A stretch of DNA of 64,000 nt, from positions 1,057,501-1,121,500 of the forward strand of contig NZ_CP110383.1 of NCBI RefSeq assembly GCF_026015965.1, in the 5' to 3' direction. The translations under genes and the position numbers were made by a program. Within the stretch, counting starts at the first letter, position 1. Each line of letters starts with the position of its first letter. Below are positions 34,235-44,483 of this stretch, piece after piece. Origin of the DNA: Selenomonas sputigena. GTDB lineage: Bacteria > Bacillota > Negativicutes > Selenomonadales > Selenomonadaceae. Under the pieces are notes generated by a model that ran no database searches, was not told the origin of the DNA, and was given only the letters and a program-made list of their open reading frames with translations.

Positions 34235-36052
34235 TTACTTTCGTGCATTTTTATTCGCACGTCCGCGAGCCGTACGATCGAGTATCGCCTTGCGCAAGCG
34301 GATATTTTCCGGTGTGACCTCGACAAGTTCATCCTCGTTGATGTACTCAAGCGCCTGCTCAAGACTCAAGATGCGCGGCGGCACAAGGCGGATTGCCTCA
34401 TCGGAAGAAGACGTGCGCATGTTGGAAACATTCTTCTTCTTGCACGGATTGATGTCGATGTCGAGTTCGCGCGAATTTTCGCCGACGATCATGCCTTCGT
34501 AGACCTGCTGACCCGGCGAAATGAACATCGTGCCGCGATCCTGCAGCGTGTAGATGCCATATCCCGTCGTCTCCCCCTGCTCGAAGGCGACGAGCGAGCC
34601 TCGCGTGCGCCCAGGGATGTCTCCCTTGAAAGGGACGTAGCCGCAGAACACATGGTTCATGATGCCGTTTCCCTTCGTATTCGTCAAAAGTTCCGAGCGG
34701 AAGCCGATGAGTCCGCGTGCAGGAATGACGAACTCCATGCGCATGTAGCCCGAAACCTCCGTCATATTGGAAAGCTCCGCCTTGCGCGTGCCCAGAGACT
34801 CCATGACCGCCCCCATATACTCCTGGGGAACTTCGATCGTCAAGTTTTCCATCGGCTCGCACTTCTGCCCGTTGATCGTCTTGTAGACGACCTCGGGCTT
34901 GCCGACCTGAAGTTCATAGCCTTCGCGGCGCATCGTTTCGATGAGGATGGAAAGATGCAGTTCGCCGCGTCCCGATACCTTGAAGACATCGGCGGAATCT
35001 GTCTCCTCCACGCGCAGGCTGACATTCGTCTCCACTTCCTTGAAGAGACGGTCACGCAGATGGCGCGAGGTCACAAACTGCCCTTCCCTGCCGGCAAAGG
35101 GACTCGTATTGACGCCGAAGGTCATGGAAAGCGTCGGCTCGTCGATATTGATCGTCGGCAGAGCTTCGGGATTTTCCGCATCCGCCACCGTATAGCCGAT
35201 GCTGACATCACCAAGACCCGTCAGGGCAACGATATCGCCCATCTGTGCCTCAGGTACCTCGACACGCTTCAAGCCCTGATAGACAAAGATCTTGCCGACG
35301 CGCGCCTTCGACTCATGGTCGCCGCTCAGGAGAGCAACACTCTGGTTCGTTTTCACACCGCCGCGGATGATTCGGCCGACGGCAACCTTGCCGACATACT
35401 CATCGGCTTCGAGCGTCGTAACCATCATCTGCAGCGCACCATCTGCATCACCCGAAGGGGCAGGGATGTCCTTAATGATGGTTTCCAGCAAGGGGACGAG
35501 GTTGTCACTCTCGTCTTCCATGTTGTACTTCGCAATGCCTTCGCGCGCCGTTGCGTAGATGCAAGGGAAGTCCAGCTGCTCATCGTCCGCATCAAGCTCC
35601 ATGAAAAGCTCAAGAACTTCATCATAAACATCATCAACACGCTGATCGGGGCGATCGATCTTGTTGATGACGACGATGGGCTTAAGTTTCTGCTCAAGCG
35701 CCTTTCTTAAGACATACTTCGTCTGAGGCATCGGACCCTCGAAGGCGTCAACAAGCAGCAGCACGCCATCCACCATGTTGAGCACACGCTGCACCTCGCC
35801 GCCGAAATCCGCATGACCCGGCGTGTCGACGATGTTGATCTTCACGTCATTGTAGAGGATCGAGGTATTCTTGGAAAGAATCGTAATACCGCGCTCGCGC
35901 TCCAAATCTCCGGAATCCATGACGCGCTCTGCCACCTGCTCATTCGAGCGGAAAACATGGCTCTGCCGCAGCATGGCGTCAACCAGCGTCGTCTTTCCAT
36001 GGTCGACGTGGGCGATGATCGCGATATTCCTCAACTTTTCATTTACACTCAT
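34235..36052 (-). CDS. typA: Ribosome-associated translational GTPase TypA/BipA
   Basis: EF-G-like GTPase involved in ribosome assembly and stress adaptation. The 605-residue protein has the G domain with [15 protein letters not shown] (~14-28), [21 protein letters not shown] and NKIDR. Domains II and III follow, then the TypA-specific C-terminal domain ([47 protein letters not shown]). It is monocistronic with its own promoter (36098-36126). Confidence 0.97.
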   Translation of the reverse strand: MSVNEKLRNIAIIAHVDHGKTTLVDAMLRQSHVFRSNEQVAERVMDSGDLERERGITILSKNTSILYNDVKINIVDTPGHADFGGEVQRVLNMVDGVLLLVDAFEGPMPQTKYVLRKALEQKLKPIVVINKIDRPDQRVDDVYDEVLELFMELDADDEQLDFPCIYATAREGIAKYNMEDESDNLVPLLETIIKDIPAPSGDADGALQMMVTTLEADEYVGKVAVGRIIRGGVKTNQSVALLSGDHESKARVGKIFVYQGLKRVEVPEAQMGDIVALTGLGDVSIGYTVADAENPEALPTINIDEPTLSMTFGVNTSPFAGREGQFVTSRHLRDRLFKEVETNVSLRVEETDSADVFKVSGRGELHLSILIETMRREGYELQVGKPEVVYKTINGQKCEPMENLTIEVPQEYMGAVMESLGTRKAELSNMTEVSGYMRMEFVIPARGLIGFRSELLTNTKGNGIMNHVFCGYVPFKGDIPGRTRGSLVAFEQGETTGYGIYTLQDRGTMFISPGQQVYEGMIVGENSRELDIDINPCKKKNVSNMRTSSSDEAIRLVPPRILSLEQALEYINEDELVEVTPENIRLRKAILDRTARGRANKNARK

Positions 36053-36097
36053 TTTTGTCCGATGTCCTCCTAAATATGTTTCACCTATAGCAGTACA

Positions 36098-36126
36098 ATT
36101 TTATTATAGTTGTCCTGCAATGTCAA
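36098..36126 (-). promoter_or_regulatory. typA promoter
   Basis: -35 TTGACA (36126-36121), 17-bp spacer, -10 TAAAAT (36103-36098), about 45 nt before the typA ATG. Confidence 0.7.
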
Positions 36127-36175
36127 ATCATTTTCCCTGACGAAAATACGTTTGCTTTCTGCATCCTGCAGCGAT

Positions 36176-37099
36176 TCATTCTACATTCAGCCCGAAGAGG
36201 GCGCGCGCGAAATCCTTGGCGATGAACGGGCGCAGATCGTCGACTCCCTCGCCGACGCCAATCCATTTCACCGGCATGGAAAGCTCCGATTTCAGGCCGA
36301 TGATGACACCGCCCTTCGCCGTTCCGTCGAGCTTCGTCAGAACGATGCCCGTGATTGCCGCCGCTTTTTGGAAGAGATCTGCCTGACTGATCGCATTCTG
36401 CCCCGTCGTCGCATCGAGGACGAGCAGCGTCTCATGCGGCGCCTCAGCAATCTCACGCTGGATCACGCGATTGATCTTCTTCAGCTCTTCCATGAGGTTC
36501 GATTTCGTATGCAGACGCCCCGCCGTATCAATGATCAGGACGTCGATGCTGCGCGCCCTCGCCGCCTTGACCGCATCGAAAGCGACGGCGGCAGGATCGG
36601 AGCCTTCCTCGTGGCGAATGACAGGAACCCCCGTGCGATCACCCCAGATCTGCAGCTGATCGATAGCGGCAGCGCGGAAGGTATCGGCGGCAGCGAGCAT
36701 AACCGACTTGCCCTGCTCCTTGTAGTAGGCGGCGAGCTTGCCGATCGTCGTCGTCTTGCCGACGCCGTTGACACCAATGACGAGGAGCACCGTAGGCCCT
36801 GCCGAAGCGATACGCGTTTCGTCCGAACCTGTTGAAAGGATTTCGGAAATCTTCTCAGCGAGGAAGGGCTTCAAATCTTCCGGCGTATTGATGTCTTTTT
36901 TCTTGATGCCCTTTCGTACATCTGCCATGAGTCTTTCTGTCGTCTTCACGCCGACATCGGACATGATCAGAGTTTCCTCCAGCTCATCGAGCAGATCGTC
37001 ATCGATATCTGCATAGCCGATGATGAGTTTTTCAATCTTGTTCGTAAAGGTCTCGCGTGTCTTGGCAAGCCCCTTTTTCAATCGGTCAAAAAATCCCAT
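36176..37099 (-). CDS. ftsY: Signal recognition particle receptor FtsY
   Basis: SRP receptor GTPase that docks ribosome-nascent chains at the membrane. The 307-residue protein is a compact form with a short N-terminal region ([19 protein letters not shown]) and no long acidic A domain. The G elements are [15 protein letters not shown] (~109-123), [33 protein letters not shown] and [12 protein letters not shown]. It lies 28 nt downstream of smc, the usual Firmicute smc-ftsY arrangement. Confidence 0.97.
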   Translation of the reverse strand: MGFFDRLKKGLAKTRETFTNKIEKLIIGYADIDDDLLDELEETLIMSDVGVKTTERLMADVRKGIKKKDINTPEDLKPFLAEKISEILSTGSDETRIASAGPTVLLVIGVNGVGKTTTIGKLAAYYKEQGKSVMLAAADTFRAAAIDQLQIWGDRTGVPVIRHEEGSDPAAVAFDAVKAARARSIDVLIIDTAGRLHTKSNLMEELKKINRVIQREIAEAPHETLLVLDATTGQNAISQADLFQKAAAITGIVLTKLDGTAKGGVIIGLKSELSMPVKWIGVGEGVDDLRPFIAKDFARALFGLNVE

Positions 37100-37127
37100 A
37101 ATACCTCCAATTTATCAACGTGCTCCC

Positions 37128-40100
37128 TCAAATCGCTTCGTCGAGGCGCACGGAAAGAACGCGCGACACGCCTGCATCCTCGATGGTGATGCCGTACATG
37201 AAATCAGCTGCTTCCATCGTCCCTTTTCGGTGCGTGACGACGATGAACTGCGTATTCTCAGCAAATTCACCGAGGAACTTGCCGAAACGAGCGACATTCG
37301 CCTCATCGAGCGGCGCATCGATCTCATCGAGCACGGAAAATGGCGCGGGACGGTAGCGTAAAAAAGAAAAGAGCAATGCGATGACCGTCAGGGCACGCTC
37401 ACCGCCCGAAAGTACGGAGAGATTCTGGCGCTTCTTCGTCGGCAGCTGCACCTCAATTTCCACACCAGCATGGAGCACATCCTTCTCATCGGTCAGAAAA
37501 AGCTCCGCCTTGCCGCCGCCGAAGAGGCGCACGAATATGTCGGCAAAATAACCGCGAATCTCTTCGAACGCCGCCTTGAACTGGCGCGTCATCGTCACGT
37601 CCATCTCATGAATCATCGCCATGAGATTTTCGCGCGCTGCTTCGAGATCCGCCGCCTGCTTGCCCATGAACTCATGGCGCTCCACAAGCTCTTCATGCTC
37701 GCGTATGGCGTTGGGATTGACGGGACCGAGTTCTGCGAGCGCACGGGAGATGTCCTGCATCTTCTTCTTAAGCTCCGTGCCCGTCAGATCGAGCGCCTCT
37801 TCCGCTGCCGTTTCCCATGTATGCCCATACTGCTCTAAAAGCTCCACCTGCACCTGCTCAAGCTTCACATGCACCTCGGCGGCAGCAATTTCCATTTGAT
37901 GCAGCTTGCCCTGCATCTCTGAGAGTCGTTGCCCTGCTACCCTCGCCGCCTTGTCATTCTCTTGGTTTTCCGCATGACGTTCGAGTTTTTCCTGATACTG
38001 CTTGTCGTAGGCGGCTTTTCCCTCGGCATGCTTTTCCTGCCACGCAGCAACCCGCGCGGCGATTTCCTCGCGCTTCGTGCCGCCGTTGCTCTGTTCTTCA
38101 TCCAGCGCAATTTCTTCCTCGCGCGTTTTTTCCGCCTGCTCCTTCGCTCTCGTCTCTTCCTTCTCTTTTAGGAGCGCCTGCTCACGCGCACGGATTTTCT
38201 CCTGCTCAAGGACGGCGCGCTTTAGCTCCCGCTCGTTGATATACTTGCTGAGGTCGTCAGCATCCTGCTCAAGATCGTCGAGCTCTTCCTCGCTCTCCTT
38301 TGTCTCCCGCTCCATCTTCTCGTACAGGCGGCGCGCGGCCTTCGCCTGCTGCACGGCGTCATTCTTCTTCGCCTGCGCCTTGGAAAAGGTCATTTCAGCC
38401 TCTTCTGCAAGCTTCTTGAGCATCTCTCTCGCCTTTTCCTTCTCTTTTCGCGCCTCGGCGATGCGTTCATCCTTGACGCGCAGTTCCGCTGCATACACAT
38501 CCTTTTGCTGCAAAGAGCGGGCAACAAATTCCAGCGCCTCGGCCATTTCCTTCGCCGCCTTGTCAAAAAGCGTGCGCTCTTTCAAAAGCGCAGCAAGCTT
38601 TTCTTCCGCGTCCCGCACGCTCTTTTCCAAGCGCTCGATCTCACCGCCGCGATTGAGAAAGCTCGTCTCCTGCCCTTGCCTGCCGCCGCCCGAAAGCGAG
38701 CCGCCGGGATTCAGCAATTCGCCGTCAAGCGTCACGATGCGCAGCCGCCACCCCATCTTCTTCTCGATGGCAAGACCGTGATCGAGCGTATCGACAACGA
38801 GCGTGCGGGCCAGCAGAAAGTCCACGACTTTTCGGTACTTCGCATCCGCACCGACCAGCTCATTGGCAAAGCCTATGGCGCCCGCTTCCCTCTTCGCCGC
38901 CTCATCCTGTGAGCGGCGCACGACGAGCGTCGAAAGCGGCAGGAACGTCACGCGTCCCAAACGTGCGCGTTTCAGAAAGGCGATGGCGGCCTTCGCCGTA
39001 TCCGTATCCTCCGTCACGATGTTCTGCAGACTGCTGCCCAAGGCGACATCGACGGCGCGGATGTACTCATGCGGCACGGAAACAAGCTCGGCGACAGCGC
39101 CCGCGACGCCCTTCTGCCAAGGTTCTTTCGCCTGCAGTACAGCCTTCGGCGCGCGCGCGAAGCCTTCGTACGACGCCTGCATGTTGCGCAGGAACTTGAG
39201 CTTGTTCTCATCTGCGTGCAGCTCTTCTTTCGTACGATTCTCCGCATGAAGCAGCGTGCGGAGCTTCTCGTCCAAATGCTCCTTCTCTTGCGTCTTCTTC
39301 GTGCGTTCTTCTTCGAGCGTCCTGCGCTCTTCTTCGAGCCTGCGTCGCTCTTCGCCGATTGCCTTCGCCTCAGTCGTCAGAGCGTCAACTGCCGCTGTCG
39401 CTCTTTCCAGCTCATCGGCACGTTCCGTGCCGCTCGTCGAATACCGTTCCAACTCATGCTCAATGAGCAGAAGCTCATTTTCCCGCGCGAGCATGTCGCG
39501 CTGCGCTGCATCCTTCTTGTCCGCGAGCGTGCGATGCTTCTCCTTGACCTCGCGCAGCTTCTCGCCCAGAGCCTTGAGCGAGCCGCGATCCTTCGCTATG
39601 GCGGCATCGATCGCCGCATGCTTTTCAAGAAGCTCCTTTTCGACAGCAAAGAGCCGCTGCTTCTCAGCAGCAGCTTCTCCGGCAGTGCTCTCAAAATCCG
39701 CACGCTGTTGGAGAAGACGCGCCTTCAAGGCGTCATGCTGATGTGCTCGCTCCTCCAAGATGGCGATTTCGCTGTTTGCCTGCTCGATCTGCGTCCTCAG
39801 CGCGTTGTTCTTCTCCGCCTGCTCCTGCAGTTTTTCTTCCAGAACGAGGATCGCCTGATCGAGTTCTTCCTTCTTCACATCCAGCAAGCGCACCTGCGTC
39901 TCGACAGCCAGAGCCTCATCGCGCATCGCCTCGATCTTGCCCGCGCTGTCTGCACGCTCCTTCTTGAGCTGACCCTCACGCTGGAAAAGTTCCGTCAAGG
40001 CGCAGCGCCTGTAGACCGTCTGCAGATCATCGTGGCGGCGCGTCTTCTCTGCGCTCTCGGCAAGAGGTTCGAGTTGCCCTTCGATCTCCTGCATGATGTC

Positions 40101-40673
40101 GCTGACGCGCACGAGATTCCCCTGCATGTCTTCCAGCTTTCGCATCGACTCGCGCTTGCGGTTGCGGTACTTCGTGATGCCCGCCGTTTCTTCAAAATAA
40201 AGGCGACGCTCCTCAGGCTTGCTGTTCAGGATCTCATCGATGCGGTTCTGACCAATGACGCTCATGCCATCGCGCCCGAGTCCCGTATCGGCGAAAAGGT
40301 TGCTGATATCCTTCAGGCGACAGCGCGACTTATTGATGAAGAACTCGCTCTCGCCCGAGCGGAAAAGACGGCGCGTCACGACGACTTCGCGGTAATCAAC
40401 GGGCATATCCCCTTCATTTTCAAAGAAGAGGGAGACTTCTGCAACGCCCATGGCACGCCGCGTCGCACTGCCCGTAAAGATGATGTCCTCGGCCTTCGAA
40501 CCGCGCAGGGCGCGCACATTCTGCTCGCCGAGCACCCAGCGCACCGCATCTGTGACGTTGCTCTTGCCGCTGCCGTTCGGCCCGACAATCGCCGTAACGC
40601 CCGCATGGAACTCGATCTCGACTTTATCGGCAAACGATTTGAAGCCGTAGGCTTCGAGGCGTTTCAACTGCAA
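37128..40673 (-). CDS. smc: Chromosome partition protein Smc
   Basis: Condensin ATPase that loops and organises the chromosome with ScpA/ScpB. The 1181-residue protein has an N-terminal head with Walker A GPNGSGKSN (~31-39) and two long coiled-coil arms rich in Glu, Lys, Arg and Ala. The hinge lies around residues 510-660 (GFARAPKAVLQAKEPWQKGVAGAVAE region). The C-terminal head has the signature LSGGERALTVIALLF and Walker B PFSVLDEIDAPLDEANV. All parts are intact. It is followed by ftsY in the same transcript. Confidence 0.97.
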   Translation of the reverse strand: MQLKRLEAYGFKSFADKVEIEFHAGVTAIVGPNGSGKSNVTDAVRWVLGEQNVRALRGSKAEDIIFTGSATRRAMGVAEVSLFFENEGDMPVDYREVVVTRRLFRSGESEFFINKSRCRLKDISNLFADTGLGRDGMSVIGQNRIDEILNSKPEERRLYFEETAGITKYRNRKRESMRKLEDMQGNLVRVSDIMQEIEGQLEPLAESAEKTRRHDDLQTVYRRCALTELFQREGQLKKERADSAGKIEAMRDEALAVETQVRLLDVKKEELDQAILVLEEKLQEQAEKNNALRTQIEQANSEIAILEERAHQHDALKARLLQQRADFESTAGEAAAEKQRLFAVEKELLEKHAAIDAAIAKDRGSLKALGEKLREVKEKHRTLADKKDAAQRDMLARENELLLIEHELERYSTSGTERADELERATAAVDALTTEAKAIGEERRRLEEERRTLEEERTKKTQEKEHLDEKLRTLLHAENRTKEELHADENKLKFLRNMQASYEGFARAPKAVLQAKEPWQKGVAGAVAELVSVPHEYIRAVDVALGSSLQNIVTEDTDTAKAAIAFLKRARLGRVTFLPLSTLVVRRSQDEAAKREAGAIGFANELVGADAKYRKVVDFLLARTLVVDTLDHGLAIEKKMGWRLRIVTLDGELLNPGGSLSGGGRQGQETSFLNRGGEIERLEKSVRDAEEKLAALLKERTLFDKAAKEMAEALEFVARSLQQKDVYAAELRVKDERIAEARKEKEKAREMLKKLAEEAEMTFSKAQAKKNDAVQQAKAARRLYEKMERETKESEEELDDLEQDADDLSKYINERELKRAVLEQEKIRAREQALLKEKEETRAKEQAEKTREEEIALDEEQSNGGTKREEIAARVAAWQEKHAEGKAAYDKQYQEKLERHAENQENDKAARVAGQRLSEMQGKLHQMEIAAAEVHVKLEQVQVELLEQYGHTWETAAEEALDLTGTELKKKMQDISRALAELGPVNPNAIREHEELVERHEFMGKQAADLEAARENLMAMIHEMDVTMTRQFKAAFEEIRGYFADIFVRLFGGGKAELFLTDEKDVLHAGVEIEVQLPTKKRQNLSVLSGGERALTVIALLFSFLRYRPAPFSVLDEIDAPLDEANVARFGKFLGEFAENTQFIVVTHRKGTMEAADFMYGITIEDAGVSRVLSVRLDEAI

Positions 40674-40707
40674 AACTTTTTCACCAGCCCATATTTCTTA
40701 CATCGCC

Positions 40708-41613
40708 TCACTGGCGAAAACGTTCCCTGAACTCATCCGTCGTCGTGTACTCCTCCATGAAGGAAACGACCTTGCGTCCCGTCTCGCTCAGGCGCTTCTG
40801 CGGACTCCAGAAAAGATTGACCTGGATTTCCATCTCCGGCACAAGGGGACGACGTGCAAAGATCGTCTCGCTGCGCGTCACAAAATCCGGCAAAATCGAT
40901 ATGCCGAGGCTGTTCGCGACGAGCTGCTTGATCGTCTTGAGCTGCGACGTACAAAGCAAAATCTCGGGCGTAAAACCGTTTTCCACGCAGCTGCGATAAA
41001 CCGTATCGTATTGATACGTATTCGGCTGCTGCATGATGAACTTCTCACGACGGAGATCGGCGACGGCCACATGCTCGCGCGCCGTCAGCGGGTGATCGAG
41101 CGGCAGACACAACTCCATCTTATCCTTGAGCACAGCCATCTCATTGCGGTGCGTCTTAACTGCAGGCGCAAGAACGACGCCGAAGTCGAGCAGCCCTTCC
41201 TCCACCTTCGCCCTGACCTCGACGGAATCGACGTATTCGCAAACATCGAGATTGATGTCGGGATGCGCCGCCGTAAACTTCGTAAAAAAGTCCGGAAAAA
41301 GATACGCCTCAAGCATCGGCGGCAGACCGAAGTGAACCGTCCGCCGAGCATCGGGGCGAAAACGCAGCATATCCTGCTCCGCACGTTCGACCGCCTGCAT
41401 GATCTCCTCCGCATGAAGCAGAAATGCCCTTCCCTCCATCGTCAAAGACACACGCTTCTGCCGACGATCGACGAGCATCAGGCCAATCTCGGACTCCAAC
41501 GATTTGATCGCCTTCGTGACAGACGGCTGGGAAACGTGGAGAGCCTCCGCCGTGCGCGTGAAGTTTTCGAGATGGGCGAGCGTGCAAAAATATTCCAATT
41601 GTCGAATTTCCAA
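40708..41613 (-). CDS. LysR-family transcriptional regulator
   Basis: A ~301-residue LysR regulator. The N-terminal winged helix-turn-helix reads LEYFCTLAHLENFTRTAEAL and VSQPSVTKAIKSLESEIG; the C-terminal effector domain follows. The start is TTG at 41613, right after GGAGGAGGGAATAGC. Its own extended -10 promoter is seen upstream. It lies between smc and the ATP-binding gene of the cbiL-linked importer, all on the same strand, so it might sense that pathway. No target is shown by the sequence, and the palindrome before cbiL is not a typical LysR T-N11-A site. Confidence 0.9.
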   Translation of the reverse strand: MEIRQLEYFCTLAHLENFTRTAEALHVSQPSVTKAIKSLESEIGLMLVDRRQKRVSLTMEGRAFLLHAEEIMQAVERAEQDMLRFRPDARRTVHFGLPPMLEAYLFPDFFTKFTAAHPDINLDVCEYVDSVEVRAKVEEGLLDFGVVLAPAVKTHRNEMAVLKDKMELCLPLDHPLTAREHVAVADLRREKFIMQQPNTYQYDTVYRSCVENGFTPEILLCTSQLKTIKQLVANSLGISILPDFVTRSETIFARRPLVPEMEIQVNLFWSPQKRLSETGRKVVSFMEEYTTTDEFRERFRQ

Positions 41614-41642
41614 GCTATTCCCTCCTCCAGTTCTCACTAGGT

Positions 41643-41651
41643 ATTATACCA
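41643..41651 (-). promoter_or_regulatory. Extended -10 promoter of the LysR gene
   Basis: Minus strand TGG-TATAAT, about 30 nt before the TTG start. The -35 match is poor. Confidence 0.55.
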
Positions 41652-41723
41652 TAACTGTGAGGAATCTTATAGAGAAAATTCCATAGGAACCGACATATCG
41701 TCATTAAAATCCTGACACGACAT

Positions 41724-42509
41724 TTACCGCACGAGCGAAACAGGCGACAGCACCTGCGCTCCTTGACTATTGGTAAAAATGTCGGCGCGCACGCCGAAGA
41801 CCTCAGCAAGCATCGCGACGTTCAGCACATCGTGCGGCGTTCCCGTGCTGAAAATCTGTCGATCCTTGATGACGGCGATCTCGTCCGCATACTGCAAAGC
41901 ATGGTTGATGTCATGCAGCACCATGATGACGGTCATCGCATGCTCTCGATTGAGCCGCTTGATGATTTCCATGACTTCAAGCTGATGCGCAATGTCGAGG
42001 TATGTCGTCGGCTCATCGAGCAGCAGGTATTCGGGCTGGCGAGCCAACGCCATGGCGATCCAGGCGCGCTGACGCTCGCCGCCCGAAAGCGACATGACCT
42101 GACGGGTGCGCATCGCTTCCAGCCGCGTCTCGGCCAGCGCCTGTGCGACAGCCTCGCGATCCTCCTTCGAGCGGCCGATCGTGCGCCAACTGCGGTACGG
42201 ATAGCGGCCATAGTCGACGAGAGCCTCCACCGTGAGATCGGGCGGAGCGGCAAGTCCCTGCGGCAGGATGGCGAGGCGCTTCGCCAACGATTTTCGCGGG
42301 ATGGCATGGATGTCCGTACCGTCCAGCAGCACCTCGCCCTCATACTTGGGATTCAAGGCAGCAAGCACGCGCAGAAGCGTCGACTTTCCCGCGCCGTTCG
42401 GGCCGATGATCGCCGTGCGCTTGCCGACGGGAAATTCGACGTTCAGATTGTGCAGGATTGTTTTTCCTGCGAGCGCCACCGAAAGATGGCGAACCGTCAC
42501 AGACATCAA
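41724..42509 (-). CDS. Iron-siderophore/heme/corrinoid ABC importer, ATP-binding protein
   Basis: A 261-residue ABC ATPase of the FecE/BtuD group. It has Walker A GPNGAGKSTLLR, the Q-loop LPQGLAAPP, the signature LSGGERQRAWIAMALA, Walker B YLLLDEPTTYLD and the H-loop VLHDINHALQYAD. It is coupled by a 4-nt overlap to the permease gene and ends the cbiL-led operon. The association with cbiL suggests corrinoid uptake. Sequence alone does not exclude an iron complex as substrate. Confidence 0.92.
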   Translation of the reverse strand: MMSVTVRHLSVALAGKTILHNLNVEFPVGKRTAIIGPNGAGKSTLLRVLAALNPKYEGEVLLDGTDIHAIPRKSLAKRLAILPQGLAAPPDLTVEALVDYGRYPYRSWRTIGRSKEDREAVAQALAETRLEAMRTRQVMSLSGGERQRAWIAMALARQPEYLLLDEPTTYLDIAHQLEVMEIIKRLNREHAMTVIMVLHDINHALQYADEIAVIKDRQIFSTGTPHDVLNVAMLAEVFGVRADIFTNSQGAQVLSPVSLVR

Positions 42510-43516
42510 AGTTCCCTCCTCAACAGAAACAAGAAGAACGGCGCACCGAGGACAGCCATGAGGATGCCGACGGGCAGTTCGACAGGCGCAAATGCCGTGC
42601 GTGCGAACGTATCGCTCAAAGTCACGACAGCCGCGCCCAAGAGCGCGGACGCGGGCAGAAGAAAGCGATAGTCCGAGCCGACCAGAAGCCGAGCCGCATG
42701 AGGCACGATGAGTCCGACAAAGCCCAAGAGTCCGACGACGGCAACGGCGCTCGCTGCCAGAAGAGCCGCGATCGCCGTAAGCAAAAGGCGCGTGACCTCG
42801 ACGCGAAGGCCGAGACTCCGCGCGATCTCATCGCCCAGGAGCAGGATATTGAGCTTGCGCGAGAAGGCGAGGGCGAGCACGAGACCAACAATCGTATACG
42901 GGAAGATCATGTCAACCTGCGGCCAGCTGCGCGCCGACAGACCGCCTACCATCCACATCAAGGCGCCGTGCACGCGGTCGCTGTAAAAGATCATCAGGGC
43001 GGAGATGCCCGCGCCGAGAAAAGCCGAGACGGCGACGCCCGCCAGGATGATGCGGATCGGCCGGATGCCGTTCTTCCAAGCGAGCAAGTAGATGGCGACA
43101 GCGGCCGCCATCGCGCCGAGAAAGGCGGCGGGCGTCACGAAGGCCTCGTGCCCGGGAAAGACGAGCATGACAAAGATGCCCGCAAGTCCCGCCCCCGACG
43201 AGATGCCGATGATGTGCGGGTCGGCGAGGGGATTCTTCATGATCGCCTGCAAAATAGCGCCTGAAAGCGATAAATGGACGCCGACGAGCGCCGCCACGAT
43301 CGTGCGCGGCAGACGGATATTCATGAGGATCTGCGCGTGTATACCCTCAACGCCCTCTGTGAGCGTCTGTCCTATTTCTGCTGCGGGAATTTCGACAGAT
43401 CCTTTCATGATGCTCAAGACGAAGCCGACGCATGCCAAAGCGGCGAATACCGCCACGATGGATATTCGCCGCCTGAAAGCGCTGAATTTTGTTTCCGCAC
43501 CTTCCGCACCGCTCAT
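42506..43516 (-). CDS. FecCD/BtuC-family ABC importer permease
   Basis: A 336-residue type II importer permease with about ten transmembrane helices. Family segments are RLPRTIVAALVGVHLSLSGAILQ, NPLADPHIIGISSGAGL and the C-terminal FVGLIVPHAARLLVGSDYR, which holds the coupling-helix region. It works with the downstream ATPase and the upstream binding lipoprotein; all three overlap by 4 nt. The inferred substrate is a corrinoid, from the linked cbiL. Confidence 0.92.
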   Translation of the reverse strand: MSGAEGAETKFSAFRRRISIVAVFAALACVGFVLSIMKGSVEIPAAEIGQTLTEGVEGIHAQILMNIRLPRTIVAALVGVHLSLSGAILQAIMKNPLADPHIIGISSGAGLAGIFVMLVFPGHEAFVTPAAFLGAMAAAVAIYLLAWKNGIRPIRIILAGVAVSAFLGAGISALMIFYSDRVHGALMWMVGGLSARSWPQVDMIFPYTIVGLVLALAFSRKLNILLLGDEIARSLGLRVEVTRLLLTAIAALLAASAVAVVGLLGFVGLIVPHAARLLVGSDYRFLLPASALLGAAVVTLSDTFARTAFAPVELPVGILMAVLGAPFFLFLLRREL

Positions 43517-44469
43517 GGAAATACCTCAGGATAGATGAGCTTCGCCATCATCTCGAAGGCTTCAGGATAGTGCAGTCCGGGACTCAGAAGGAAGAGATCC
43601 TGCGGCAGGTAATAGAGTTTTCCCTGCTGAATTGCAGGAATGCTCTGCCACGCGGGACTTTCAGCGATCGTCTTTTCCATATTTTTCTTGATCTCATCCA
43701 TCTTGCCCATGCTCGTGACAAAGATGATGTCCGGATTCTGCTCGACGAGAGTTTCCATGCTGTATGGCGCAGCATCGGGATTCTTCTCCAGCGGCGTCAT
43801 ACCGCTCGCCACGTTCTCCCAGCCGAGCATCTTGACGATGGAGCCTGCGATGCTGCCGTCGAGCTGCACGCTCAAGCCCTGCGACGTGCTGTGCAGGATG
43901 GCGACACGCTTCTTCTCCTTTGGCACGCGTGCAAGGACGCCCTGAATCTTCTCGTCCATCTCCTTGACAAGCGTCTCGCCCTTCTCCTTTTCTCCTGTGA
44001 CCTGCGCAAAAATCCTGACCTCGCGCTTCACGTCCTCGTAGCTTTTCATGTCGATGACGATGGACGGAATCCCATTTGCCTCAAGCGTCGACAGGAGCTT
44101 TTCGTTCATGCCCTTATTGACGATGACGAGATCGGGCTGACAAGCGAGCACCTTCTCCACATCGATCTGGTAGACCTCGCCAACGCTTGCCTTGTCCTTG
44201 GCATAATCGGGCATCTTCGTCTTGGAATCCGGCCGGCCAACGACATCGCCGCCCACGGCATGAAGCGGCTCAAGGAACGATGCCGACAGCACGACGATGC
44301 GCTCCGGCTTCTTTCCAAGTGCGACCTCGCGCCCCATATCGTCCTTGATTACGGCAAAATTTGCGCCCTGTTCCGTCTTCGCCGCTTCCTTCGCACCGCA
44401 TCCTGCAAGAATTGCAAGCATCACGACCAAAAGGGAAAGAGCAAACGCCCTATAAAAATTTCCGCACAT
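43513..44469 (-). CDS. Periplasmic-binding lipoprotein of the cbiL-linked ABC importer
   Basis: A ~318-residue class III binding protein (FecB/BtuF type). The N-terminal signal ends in the lipobox LAGC (Cys24), so it is a lipoprotein tethered outside the membrane. Conserved parts are DDMGREVALGKKPERIVVLS, QPDLVIVNKG and NPDIIFVTSMG. The start is ATG at 44469, 8 nt after AGGAGG; an upstream TTG at 44487 would include that ribosome site. It overlaps the permease by 4 nt and begins 14 nt downstream of cbiL. Confidence 0.92.
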   Translation of the reverse strand: MCGNFYRAFALSLLVVMLAILAGCGAKEAAKTEQGANFAVIKDDMGREVALGKKPERIVVLSASFLEPLHAVGGDVVGRPDSKTKMPDYAKDKASVGEVYQIDVEKVLACQPDLVIVNKGMNEKLLSTLEANGIPSIVIDMKSYEDVKREVRIFAQVTGEKEKGETLVKEMDEKIQGVLARVPKEKKRVAILHSTSQGLSVQLDGSIAGSIVKMLGWENVASGMTPLEKNPDAAPYSMETLVEQNPDIIFVTSMGKMDEIKKNMEKTIAESPAWQSIPAIQQGKLYYLPQDLFLLSPGLHYPEAFEMMAKLIYPEVFP

Positions 44470-44483
44470 GTTCAAGACCTCCT